A DNA stretch of 38,747 bases from a virus, in IMG/VR virus record IMGVR_UViG_3300018429_000009, positions 1 through 38,747 of that record, one strand, 5' to 3'. Of the stretch, positions 21,977 through 27,551 are shown piece after piece. Positions within the stretch are counted from its first letter, which is position 1. Each line of letters opens with the position of its first letter. Under the pieces are notes generated by a model that saw only the letters and a program-made list of their open reading frames with translations, was not told the DNA's origin and searched no databases. Made by a program: the position numbers and the translations under genes.

Positions 21977-22271
21977 TAGGGGTGTCCTCCGATGAAGGTT
22001 GGGTGATATGGTAGCCAGTTCCATTTCCGGTCAGCCGCCACTTGCGAGCGCGGTTGACGGCCATTTTGCGCTGGAATGCTTCCGCGAAGCCCGGCATACG
22101 GCAGAGGATGATGACAACATCGACCGCTTCGATGGTGCGGCTGACATCATCTCGTGCGTCGAGCATTTCCTGCCACTCTTCCCACGCGCGGTCGATGATG
22201 CTATGCGGAGTGGCTGGGCCGAATGTTTCGTCGCACCACGCACGCACAGTCTCGAAAGTCTCGCGCTCCAT
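21969..22271 (-). CDS. MazG-like nucleotide pyrophosphohydrolase
   Basis: 100 residues from ATG 22271; GGGAGG five bases upstream. Metal-binding acidic motifs are visible: AWEEWQEMLDA (about 31-41) and TIEAVDVVIILCRM (about 47-60), then the family end RKMAVNRARKWRLTGNGTGY. Proteins of this DUF550/MazG type hydrolyse (d)NTPs, and in phages may trim nucleotide pools or alarmones. No PurZ gene is seen, so a link to Z-DNA synthesis is not supported. It is TGATG-coupled to the tiny membrane gene upstream. Confidence 0.72.
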   Translation of the reverse strand: MERETFETVRAWCDETFGPATPHSIIDRAWEEWQEMLDARDDVSRTIEAVDVVIILCRMPGFAEAFQRKMAVNRARKWRLTGNGTGYHITQPSSEDTPNG

Positions 22272-22357
22272 CACAACCTCCCCACAAAATAGAAGAATAC
22301 CCCAGCTATACACAGCATGGCCAGAGCGGCGAGGGGTTTATGCCAGCGGCGAATCAT
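22271..22357 (-). CDS. 28-residue membrane peptide
   Basis: A single predicted transmembrane helix (PLAALAMLCIAGVFFYFVG) with a basic N-terminus (MIRRWHK), ending TGATG into the MazG-like gene. GGGAAG lies 6 bases before the ATG. Its ATG overlaps the stop of the 36-residue membrane peptide upstream. Confidence 0.55.
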   Translation of the reverse strand: MIRRWHKPLAALAMLCIAGVFFYFVGRL

Positions 22358-22464
22358 GGCCACTTCCCGGTGGCAGCCCGAAAGCACGCATGTGCCCGGC
22401 CTGCGCAATAGCCCGAGGCCCACACAAAAATCACCACAACAGTAGTCATAGCAAGTCCGAGCAT
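22354..22464 (-). CDS. 36-residue membrane peptide
   Basis: One hydrophobic helix (MLGLAMTTVVVIFVWASGY) and a short basic, Cys-containing tail. AGGAGGAATAG precedes the ATG. The stop of the upstream zinc-finger gene directly abuts its start. With the 28-residue neighbour it forms a pair of coupled membrane peptides. Confidence 0.55.
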   Translation of the reverse strand: MLGLAMTTVVVIFVWASGYCAGRAHACFRAATGKWP

Positions 22465-22644
22465 CTATTCCTCCTCATCATCATGTCGAGTTGCAGTAGA
22501 AGGCCATCCGCCCTCGCCGCCGCACTCTTGACATTCCACGTGCGAGAATGTGCCCATCTCGGCAACTTCTCCTTCACCGCCGCACATGTCGCAAACGGTC
22601 CAATCCTCGCCCCATTCGGCGATGTTGTGAGCAAGGGGGGTCAT
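22465..22644 (-). CDS. DnaJ-type zinc-finger small protein
   Basis: 59 residues. Two CxxCGGEG repeats (CDMCGGEGEV at about 18, CQECGGEGGW at about 47) form the zinc-binding module seen in DnaJ central domains and in many small phage proteins. An acidic C-terminal tail follows. ATGA-coupled to the winged-helix gene. It may bind unfolded protein or nucleic acid; role unknown. Confidence 0.65.
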   Translation of the reverse strand: MTPLAHNIAEWGEDWTVCDMCGGEGEVAEMGTFSHVECQECGGEGGWPSTATRHDDEEE

Positions 22645-22877
22645 GGCAGCTTCGCGGCCACAATCCGCCATTCGATGGGGTTGCCTTCTCGTCCTGAGGC
22701 GCCGCCGTCGAACGCTTCGACCTCGCCCATCTCTTCAGCGGCCCATAAATGACGGCGGGCCGTTGCTAGCGAAAGCCCGGTCCAATCCGAGACTTCGCGG
22801 GTCGTGCGACACCCAATGCCTCCCTTCTCGGCATCGCGCTTGGCGGCGTGACGAAGACAGTCTAGCACAGCGCTCAT
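22641..22877 (-). CDS. Winged-helix DNA-binding protein
   Basis: 78 residues. RTTREVSDWTGLSLATARRH is a clear helix-turn-helix, followed by a helix (LWAAEEMGEVEAF) and a wing (GREGNPIEWRIV). A small transcription regulator of the left arm is likely. GGAAGG precedes the start, and it overlaps the upstream gene by 4 bases. Confidence 0.65.
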   Translation of the reverse strand: MSAVLDCLRHAAKRDAEKGGIGCRTTREVSDWTGLSLATARRHLWAAEEMGEVEAFDGGASGREGNPIEWRIVAAKLP

Positions 22878-23161
22878 CCCTTCCTCCTCGCTCTATATTC
22901 CTCATGGGCGACCTCGTTCAGGTCTATTGCCCGGCGGTCCAGAGGACGAAGGCGGGCGCTGTCGGCAATCAAAGGTTCAGCGGTTGACTTTGCCTCCGGA
23001 GACTCGACACCAACGAAGGTCATGCTCGCGAAACAGCAGAAGTAACCTTTCTCGGCGATGCCGGCCGGAACTTTCATTTTCGTTCCGCACGTCTCGCAGC
23101 GCCAACACGCAATGTTATCGGGACGGGCGCTGTCGGATACGATGGGCTGGCGATCAGTCAT
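22874..23161 (-). CDS. Zinc-ribbon protein, unknown
   Basis: 95 residues. CWRCETCGTKMKVPAG, with later FCC, gives a probable zinc ribbon. The rest is charged and helical (RPLDRRAIDLNEVAHEEYRA). It starts MTDRQP, sharing the ATGACTGATC start. Overlaps the upstream gene by 8 bases. Confidence 0.58.
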   Translation of the reverse strand: MTDRQPIVSDSARPDNIACWRCETCGTKMKVPAGIAEKGYFCCFASMTFVGVESPEAKSTAEPLIADSARLRPLDRRAIDLNEVAHEEYRARRKG

Positions 23162-23372
23162 TGAGCATATCCCGAATGTTGGTGACTGCTTGCCGATTGG
23201 CGCGGTCGATTACGCAGGTTCCGCCCTCGCCGGCAGAGCTCATGCGACACAGCGGGCAGGGCTTGTCGCCTGCCGGATATGGCGGCCGGAAGAAGGGGCA
23301 TGCCCTCTCGGCGTGCACTACGGGCTCAAGCGCCTCGACCAGTTCCGCGATCAGTGCAAAGGCGTCGGACAT
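23154..23372 (-). CDS. Small Cys-rich protein, unknown
   Basis: 72 residues; GGAGAGATGAG before the ATG. Cys positions in ERACPFF and KPCPLCRM suggest a zinc site, between two helices (FALIAELVEALEPVVHAE; RQAVTNIRDMLND). Confidence 0.55.
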   Translation of the reverse strand: MSDAFALIAELVEALEPVVHAERACPFFRPPYPAGDKPCPLCRMSSAGEGGTCVIDRANRQAVTNIRDMLND

Positions 23373-23387
23373 CTCATCTCTCCGTAG

Positions 23388-23576
23388 TTAAAGCTGGGCG
23401 GGTTCGCGTCGAAGCGCCGCAGCTTCTCGGCCGAGATCGACAACGCGATACATCGCAGCGGAGCGCTTACGTTCCAGCGCGGCGATTTGCGCGGTGACTT
23501 CCGCTATCCCCGCCTCCTCAAGGTCGATAAGCTTCGGGATTTCGGCCAAGCGTACCTTGCGTTCCAGATCGTCCAT
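23388..23576 (-). CDS. Coiled-coil small protein
   Basis: 62 residues from ATG 23576 with GGAGAGTGACG upstream. Almost wholly helical with heptad features (LIDLEEAGIAEVTAQIAALE; YRVVDLGREAAALRREPA). Function unknown. Confidence 0.58.
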   Translation of the reverse strand: MDDLERKVRLAEIPKLIDLEEAGIAEVTAQIAALERKRSAAMYRVVDLGREAAALRREPAQL

Positions 23577-23605
23577 CGTCACTCTCCATCTAAAGCTGGT
23601 GGGCG

Positions 23606-23779
23606 TCAGGATTGGACCTGCTCGGAAAGCTCGTTGCACTCAAACTCAACATCCCGCAAAGTGGAAATGATGTCGTCGGCGCGGCGGTCTTGGGTGTTGG
23701 TAAGGCGGTCGCAAAGCTCATCTATGCCGATAGCGACGTCGGTCAGTGTTTCCGCGAACGCGCGATCACGAGCAGTCAT
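23606..23779 (-). CDS. Small acidic helical protein
   Basis: 57 residues, ATGA-coupled to the first gene of the operon. Acidic helices (AFAETLTDVAIGIDELCDRL; ADDIISTLRDVEFECNELSE). No family recognised. Confidence 0.58.
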   Translation of the reverse strand: MTARDRAFAETLTDVAIGIDELCDRLTNTQDRRADDIISTLRDVEFECNELSEQVQS

Positions 23780-23925
23780 TGCGGCACCGCACGAAGCTCA
23801 GCGGCAAGCCTGTCAGCGCGGCGCGTCAAATCCTGCGCGCGCCTATTGCGCCCGTCGAGATAGGCATAGCGAGCATCCGACCGAAGACGGTCTATCTCGC
23901 GCTCTATATGGTGGGGGACGGGCAT
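23776..23925 (-). CDS. First gene of the leftward operon, small basic protein
   Basis: 49 residues; AAAGGAGCCGAACG precedes the ATG and a strong promoter lies about 26 bases upstream. Highly charged helix (HHIEREIDRLRSDARYAYLD; RRAQDLTRRADRLAAELRAV). Being first after the early promoter, it should be among the most strongly expressed early products. Unknown function. Confidence 0.6.
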   Translation of the reverse strand: MPVPHHIEREIDRLRSDARYAYLDGRNRRAQDLTRRADRLAAELRAVPQ

Positions 23926-23950
23926 CGTTCGGCTCCTTTGCTGTTGCCCC

Positions 23951-23978
23951 ATAATACACGCCGGGTTTATCCCGTCAA
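23951..23978 (-). promoter_or_regulatory. Leftward early promoter
   Basis: On the minus strand, TTGACG (23973-23978) and TATTAT (23951-23956) are separated by 16 bases. Each hexamer has one mismatch to the sigma-70 consensus. The predicted start lies near 23944, giving an about 18-base leader before the ATG at 23925. The spacer and the first half of the -10 carry one copy of the TAAACC-N3-CGTGTAT motif. Confidence 0.8.
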
Positions 23979-24023
23979 CCCCTCCCGAAAGAAATATGTT
24001 GCAGTCCTAAACCGCCCGTGTAT
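23954..24023. promoter_or_regulatory. Paired operator motif TAAACC-N3-CGTGTAT
   Basis: The 16-base motif occurs at 23954-23969 on the minus strand and at 24008-24023 on the plus strand. All 13 fixed positions are identical and only the central three bases differ. Each copy lies at the same place in its promoter (spacer into -10). A regulator bound there would shut both promoters; the Cro-like product of 24033-24236 is the obvious candidate. Confidence 0.65.
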
Positions 24024-24026
24024 ATA
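23999..24026 (+). promoter_or_regulatory. Rightward early promoter, probably leaderless
   Basis: TTGCAG (23999-24004) and TATATA (24021-24026) are 16 bases apart. The predicted transcription start (about 24032-24034) falls on the ATG at 24033, so the first message would be leaderless. The AGGAAG before the ATG is only one base away, too close to act as a normal ribosome site. Confidence 0.72.
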
Positions 24027-24032
24027 GGAAGC

Positions 24033-24236
24033 ATGTCCAAGGTTCATGCAGACTTGATCGAGGCCGTTGGCGCAGAGCTTGTCCGCCGCCAGTTCGGGCT
24101 AACTCCGCAGCGGCTGTACAACTGGAAACAGCGCGGAATACCGTTCACTCACCGCCCTGCCTTGGCGCAACTCGCAGCACTGTGCGGACAGCCTGTCCCG
24201 GCAGATTTCCTCACCCCACCCCCGAGGCCCGCATGA
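24033..24236 (+). CDS. Cro/YdaS-like DNA-binding protein
   Basis: 67 residues. AVGAELVRRQFGLTPQRLYN and WKQRGIPFTHRPALAQLA form the short helix-turn-helix and following helix typical of Cro/YdaS-type phage regulators. It sits at the divergent promoter pair and is the first rightward gene, so it likely represses one or both early promoters through the shared motif. The start ATG coincides with the predicted transcription start. It ends ATGA into the multi-HTH gene. Confidence 0.75.
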   Translation: MSKVHADLIEAVGAELVRRQFGLTPQRLYNWKQRGIPFTHRPALAQLAALCGQPVPADFLTPPPRPA

Positions 24237-25150
24237 CCCAAGACATGCCCCGAGCGGCGAAAGGCTCGTTCCCCTATCCTCCGGGATTGCGGCTTATTGC
24301 GGGTCCGGAATATTGGGACACCCGCGCTCGCCTCCTGCGGGAGATGTGGAAACGGGCTGATGAGGTCGTCTTTGAACGGCGAGGTCGGAAGCCCATCTCC
24401 ATCCCAAACGGCGCAATCGCCGCCTACCTAGCCGGGGATAGCGTGGCCGTCGTCGCCGAGGAACACGGCATCAATTGCGAAACCCTGCGCCGTCACTTGC
24501 GACAAAGAGGCATCGCCAGAGGCCAGAAACAAGTGCCGCTTTCGGTTGTCGAAGAATATCAGGCTGGCGCGACCATTACCAGCCTTGTGGCCAAGTACGG
24601 CCTTTATCCAGCGCTTATTTCGCAGGCGATCAAAGCCGCCGGCGTATCCGTGGCGCGTGGTCCGCGTTACGAATTGGAGCGCGAGCAAGACTTCGCCCGC
24701 CGCTACCTGGCAGGTGAAACCCTCAAGCAGATTGGCGACTCCTACGGCATATCCAGAGAGAGGGTGCGGCAGGTTCTGAAGAGGGCTGGCGTGAAGTCGC
24801 TCGGCTTTCGTCCCAAAAACCGCCAGAAGCCCCGCCCGCTAACCGATGCTGAGCAGGATGCTGTGAGGTTGTACAGCGAAGGCGTCCGCAAAAAGGAAAT
24901 CGTAGCGCGCACAGGGGTTGGCTATAATCGCATTACCACCATGATTACGAAACTCGGCATCAAGAAAGGTCACGGCTTTTGGCTAACGCGACCCGACGAC
25001 GAGGAACTTACCGCCACCATCGCCAAGCTTTACCTGTCGGGCATGGGCTCCGCTGAAATCGCCCGGCGTGTGCCACAGATCAACAAGTCGGAAACCGTCT
25101 ACTACTACCTCAAGAAGGCTGGCGTGCCGGCCCGAGGAAGGCGCAAATGA
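24233..25150 (+). CDS. Protein with five tandem helix-turn-helix units
   Basis: 305 residues from ATG 24233 (ATGA overlap). After a 50-residue head, five units of about 36-40 residues follow. They are at about 60-95 (SVAVVAEEHGINCETLRRHL), 104-140 (TITSLVAKYGLYPALISQAI), 153-188 (TLKQIGDSYGISRERVRQVL), 208-245 (KKEIVARTGVGYNRITTMIT) and 261-299 (SAEIARRVPQINKSETVYYY). Each begins with a YLAG- or YxxG-like helix and ends in a GV/GI turn and a basic linker. Unit 3 reads like sigma-70 region 4.2. A sequence-reading DNA-binding array is likely; targets and effect are unknown. It ends ATGA-coupled. Confidence 0.72.
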   Translation: MTQDMPRAAKGSFPYPPGLRLIAGPEYWDTRARLLREMWKRADEVVFERRGRKPISIPNGAIAAYLAGDSVAVVAEEHGINCETLRRHLRQRGIARGQKQVPLSVVEEYQAGATITSLVAKYGLYPALISQAIKAAGVSVARGPRYELEREQDFARRYLAGETLKQIGDSYGISRERVRQVLKRAGVKSLGFRPKNRQKPRPLTDAEQDAVRLYSEGVRKKEIVARTGVGYNRITTMITKLGIKKGHGFWLTRPDDEELTATIAKLYLSGMGSAEIARRVPQINKSETVYYYLKKAGVPARGRRK

Positions 25151-25437
25151 ATCCGAGCGGACTCCCCCAACCCCGCTCAGAGGGCGCTACTGCTGGCAGC
25201 GGCGCTTTGCCCCATAGAGATGCGAACGATTTTGACCTCGTAAAGGTCTCAGGCGCGGCGAAGCGGAGGGCTGGCGAGCAAAGGCACCCTACATTCGATC
25301 CTTGCTTCAACGAAGCGGTGAAGCGGCACTCACACCATGCAGTCCATCACCATTTGGCAATTGCTTGGTTTCGAGGTTTCGATATGCCTCACGAGGCTGA
25401 CTGGATTCGCAGCGTCGCAAAAGTCGATGCCGCATGA
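25147..25437 (+). CDS. His-rich small protein, unknown
   Basis: 96 residues, ATGA-coupled at both ends. The N-terminal half is Gly/Ala/Arg-rich and looks disordered. The second half contains a histidine cluster (KRHSHHAVHHHLAIAWFRG) that could bind metal. No family recognised. Confidence 0.55.
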   Translation: MNPSGLPQPRSEGATAGSGALPHRDANDFDLVKVSGAAKRRAGEQRHPTFDPCFNEAVKRHSHHAVHHHLAIAWFRGFDMPHEADWIRSVAKVDAA

Positions 25438-25625
25438 CTGGCCGCATTTCCCGCAATCCTGAGATGATGGGCGGCGCTTACTGCATTCGCGGTCAGCGCA
25501 TACCGGTCTGGACGATAAAGGGTTGCGTGCGCGGCGGATGGTCGAACGCGACGATCCTATCCGAATACCCCACTCTCACGCAAGCCGACATTGACGCGGC
25601 GCTAGCGTTTCGGAGGAGATCCTGA
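25434..25625 (+). CDS. DUF433 family protein
   Basis: 63 residues covering the whole DUF433 unit: RNPEMMGGAYCIRGQRIPVW, a helix ending GGWSNATILSEYPTLT, then QADIDAALAF. In cellular genomes DUF433 proteins often act as antitoxins or DNA-binding partners (VapB-like). Here no adjacent PIN toxin is visible, so a regulatory or anti-toxin role is open. The stop overlaps the next ATG (TGATG). Confidence 0.8.
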   Translation: MTGRISRNPEMMGGAYCIRGQRIPVWTIKGCVRGGWSNATILSEYPTLTQADIDAALAFRRRS

Positions 25626-25957
25626 TGGCCTATTTCCCCAACGGCACTTCCGGCATGATCTATGAGGAGGAATGGTGCGCCAACTGCATTCATAGCGGCC
25701 CGGGCGTCTCCTGCAACGTCATGCTCATACACAATCTTTTCAATTACGACCAGTGCGAGGATGACGAGCGTGGCAAGGCGGTGGAAGCAATCCTAGACCT
25801 TCTCATCCCGCGCACCAAGGATGATCTAGGCGCGGAGCAATGCAGCATGTTTCGCGCCAAGGTCGATGCGGAAGCCGAGGAAGCGGAACTCCGTCGTCTC
25901 GCCGAGCAGCCGCGAAAATATGCCGCCGCAACCAAGCTATGCGAGATCGAGGCATGA
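25625..25957 (+). CDS. Cys-containing conserved phage protein
   Basis: 110 residues. YEEEWCANCIHSGPGVSCNV and HNLFNYDQCEDDERGKAVEA, followed by LLIPRTKDDLGAEQCSMF, match a small protein frequent in phages in which four Cys probably hold a metal. The C-terminus is an acidic helix. Function unknown. Confidence 0.62.
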   Translation: MAYFPNGTSGMIYEEEWCANCIHSGPGVSCNVMLIHNLFNYDQCEDDERGKAVEAILDLLIPRTKDDLGAEQCSMFRAKVDAEAEEAELRRLAEQPRKYAAATKLCEIEA

Positions 25958-26211
25958 CCGCTCAATACGCCGCCCTCTCTGAAGCGGAATCGCGCATTGT
26001 CGCTCAAGTCATCGCCGACCGAAGGCAGAAATGCGTTGACGCCTTGTTGCGCGTGCTTCGCTCGATAGCCGAGGATTCGCCTGTAACCGAACCGAAAACC
26101 TACAGCGGAGACGATGCCTTGCTGAACTACGAGTCGGGTTACGCAGACGCGCAGTGGGAGGCTGGCGAGGCGGCGCGAATGGCGTTGGAGGAGTGGGAAG
26201 CCAATGAATAG
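25954..26211 (+). CDS. Small helical protein, unknown
   Basis: 85 residues, ATGA start. Helices (LSEAESRIVAQVIADRRQKC; WEAGEAARMALEEWEAN) and an acidic middle. Its start region (CTCAATACGCCGCC, 25961-25974) recurs in the next two genes. Confidence 0.6.
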   Translation: MTAQYAALSEAESRIVAQVIADRRQKCVDALLRVLRSIAEDSPVTEPKTYSGDDALLNYESGYADAQWEAGEAARMALEEWEANE

Positions 26212-26461
26212 CGGCCATCAATACGCCGCCGGTTGCCCAATATGCGGAGACCCTGAAGCATTCCCGATTTGGGTTGATGCGTGGGGGCCGCCATGGGGAT
26301 GTCCTAACGACCTTGAACGTAAGGATGGCATCTGTCCAGAGCAGATTGAACGCGCCCGCCGAGAAGCTGCATGGAGGCGAGATTATCCAGAGGCGTTTGA
26401 CGGCAACGGGGTCATTCTCCCCGGCGGCCTTGTTCACATTCTAGAGAGGATAGCTTCGTGA
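26204..26461 (+). CDS. Small zinc-knuckle protein, unknown
   Basis: 85 residues, overlapping the previous gene by 8 bases. CPICGDPE near residue 11 and a Trp-rich segment (IWVDAWGPPWGCPND) followed by a charged helix. The start region shares an 18/20 base match with the next gene (26218-26237 versus 26463-26482). Confidence 0.58.
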   Translation: MNSGHQYAAGCPICGDPEAFPIWVDAWGPPWGCPNDLERKDGICPEQIERARREAAWRRDYPEAFDGNGVILPGGLVHILERIAS

Positions 26462-26604
26462 TCCAATACACCGCCGGTTGCCGAATGCCTTCAGACGATG
26501 GAATCTCGCGCCGTGACAAGGAACAGAGAACCGAGGCTGAAATCGCCAACGAGCGCTTTGTAGAGGCTCTGTTGCGGTGTATCAGGAATGGAGGGGCGGG
26601 GTGA
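26458..26604 (+). CDS. Small charged protein, likely duplicated start
   Basis: 48 residues from a GTG that overlaps the previous stop (GTGA). The first residues (MIQYTAGCRMP) mirror the previous gene's HQYAAGCPICG, but the zinc knuckle is lost and the rest is a charged helix (RRDKEQRTEAEIANERFVEA). It ends GTGA into the next gene. Confidence 0.5.
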   Translation: MIQYTAGCRMPSDDGISRRDKEQRTEAEIANERFVEALLRCIRNGGAG

Positions 26605-26834
26605 GCGACGCAGACTTGATTCGCGACTACCTAGAATCGTTCAAGCGAGCTCCGTTTGACAGCCGCCCGGATGGATCGGGCTTGGACGATGGCCCCTATC
26701 TGCCCGGCTGCGCTCCTCGGAAGAAGCCGAAGGCGAAGGACCCATCCGAGATAGCCGATATCCGCGCCAGAGCATGGGCGACACGCCGAGCTAAGTATGG
26801 CCCGTGTGGGCATCGCGGGAGCTACGCACGGTGA
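26601..26834 (+). CDS. Small basic protein, unknown
   Basis: 77 residues from GTG 26601, GTGA overlap. A helix (DADLIRDYLESFKRAPF) and a basic Pro/Lys-rich middle (CAPRKKPKAKDPSE), ending ATRRAKYGPCGHRGSYAR. It is coupled to RusA downstream (GTGA). Confidence 0.55.
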   Translation: MSDADLIRDYLESFKRAPFDSRPDGSGLDDGPYLPGCAPRKKPKAKDPSEIADIRARAWATRRAKYGPCGHRGSYAR

Positions 26835-27196
26835 GCGACATCGTTTTGCCTTGGCCGCCTGCTGCGCTTTCGGGTCACAACAGCGGAAGCTGGCGGAAGC
26901 GAAGCGGCCTAGTTGCAGCTCATAGAACGTGGGCGAGAATGGCCACGTTGGCCGCCAAGCCCGCCGTTCCTGAGGTTGGCGACATTCGCCTTATCGTCGC
27001 CTTCTATCCTCCGAACCGGCGCGGCGACCGTCTGAATTATTCCAATCGCGCCAAGCCTTATTTCGATGGTATCGCCGACGCATTGAAAATCAATGACCGC
27101 CGCTTTGTCCCGAGCTACGTCTATGGCGAGCCGGAACGCGGGGGCAGGGTCGTCATAAGCGTAGAGCCGCCTATTGCACCCGTCCCCAACCTGTGA
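26831..27196 (+). CDS. rusA: RusA-family Holliday junction resolvase
   Basis: 121 residues from GTG 26831, the usual RusA length. It opens with the IVLPWPPAALSGHNS strand-loop and contains PNRRGDRLNYSNRAKPYFDG and IADALKINDRRFVPSYV, with acidic residues at Asp66, Asp79 and Asp89 in the positions of the RusA catalytic set. It resolves four-way junctions made during replication or recombination. It ends before a 74-base gap. Confidence 0.87.
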   Translation: MSDIVLPWPPAALSGHNSGSWRKRSGLVAAHRTWARMATLAAKPAVPEVGDIRLIVAFYPPNRRGDRLNYSNRAKPYFDGIADALKINDRRFVPSYVYGEPERGGRVVISVEPPIAPVPNL

Positions 27197-27202
27197 TTAA
27201 AA

Positions 27203-27245
27203 GGCGGACGGCGCGGATCGAAACGCAGAACGACCCGCCGCCGCC
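27203..27245 (+). other. Bulged GC hairpin after rusA
   Basis: GGCGG-A-CGGCG (27203-27213) pairs with CGCCGCCGCC (27236-27245) through ten base pairs with one bulged A and a 22-base loop. There is no T-tract, so a terminator is doubtful. It may pause transcription or protect the rusA message end. Confidence 0.4.
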
Positions 27246-27270
27246 CTAAACCTAGCGGAAAGGACCCGCC

Positions 27271-27453
27271 ATGTCTGATACCAGTTCTAGCCTCGATATA
27301 GCCACGGCTCAAGAGGGTATTGATCCGACGCGACTGAAGCGCGCCTGCGCGGTTCTTGATGAGGTCATGGATGAGCCAATTGATGGGCCGTGGGAAAACC
27401 ACCTAGAGCGCTGCGCTCTTGCTGTTCTGCAAGCCTATCGACGCGACCAATGA
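27271..27453 (+). CDS. Small protein upstream of the tRNA, unknown
   Basis: 60 residues; GGAAAGGACCCGCC precedes the ATG. N-terminus Ser/Thr-rich (MSDTSSSLDIATAQEG), then a helix (LKRACAVLDEVMDE) and a second helix (HLERCALAVLQAYRRD). The stop is four bases from the tRNA. Its start resembles that of the gene just after the tRNA. Confidence 0.6.
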   Translation: MSDTSSSLDIATAQEGIDPTRLKRACAVLDEVMDEPIDGPWENHLERCALAVLQAYRRDQ

Positions 27454-27456
27454 TTC

Positions 27457-27534
27457 GCCGCTCTAGCCCAATTGGCAGAGGCAAGGGGCTTAAAACCCCG
27501 ACCAGTCTCGGTTCAAATCCGAGGGGCGGCACCA
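27457..27534 (+). tRNA. tRNA with UAA anticodon (Leu-type anticodon, short variable loop)
   Basis: A full cloverleaf. Acceptor is GCCGCTC 27457-27463 with GGGCGGC 27524-27530 (one U-G pair). D arm lies at 27466-27482. Anticodon stem is AGGGG/CCCCG with loop CTTAAAA, anticodon TAA at 27491-27493. T arm is CTCGG-TTCAAAT-CCGAG 27507-27523. An encoded ACCA ends it at 27531-27534. The UAA anticodon reads UUA (Leu), but the variable region (27501-27506) is only six bases, whereas cellular tRNA-Leu has a long variable arm. The first base pair of the anticodon stem is A-G. Confidence 0.88.
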
Positions 27535-27551
27535 ACCAAAAAGGTTCGGCC

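Noticed and set aside
21969-22271. MazG-like enzyme as evidence for 2-aminoadenine (Z) DNA
   Set aside because: Z-genome phages also need PurZ and usually a matching polymerase; neither is visible in the window.
23926-24236. Search for a CI-type repressor and integrase to call a temperate phage
   Set aside because: Only a Cro/YdaS-like protein is seen; no integrase or excisionase and no attachment site could be supported.
27457-27534. The tRNA as a phage attachment site
   Set aside because: It is a complete tRNA inside an operon with no nearby integrase and no second copy of its 3' end seen.
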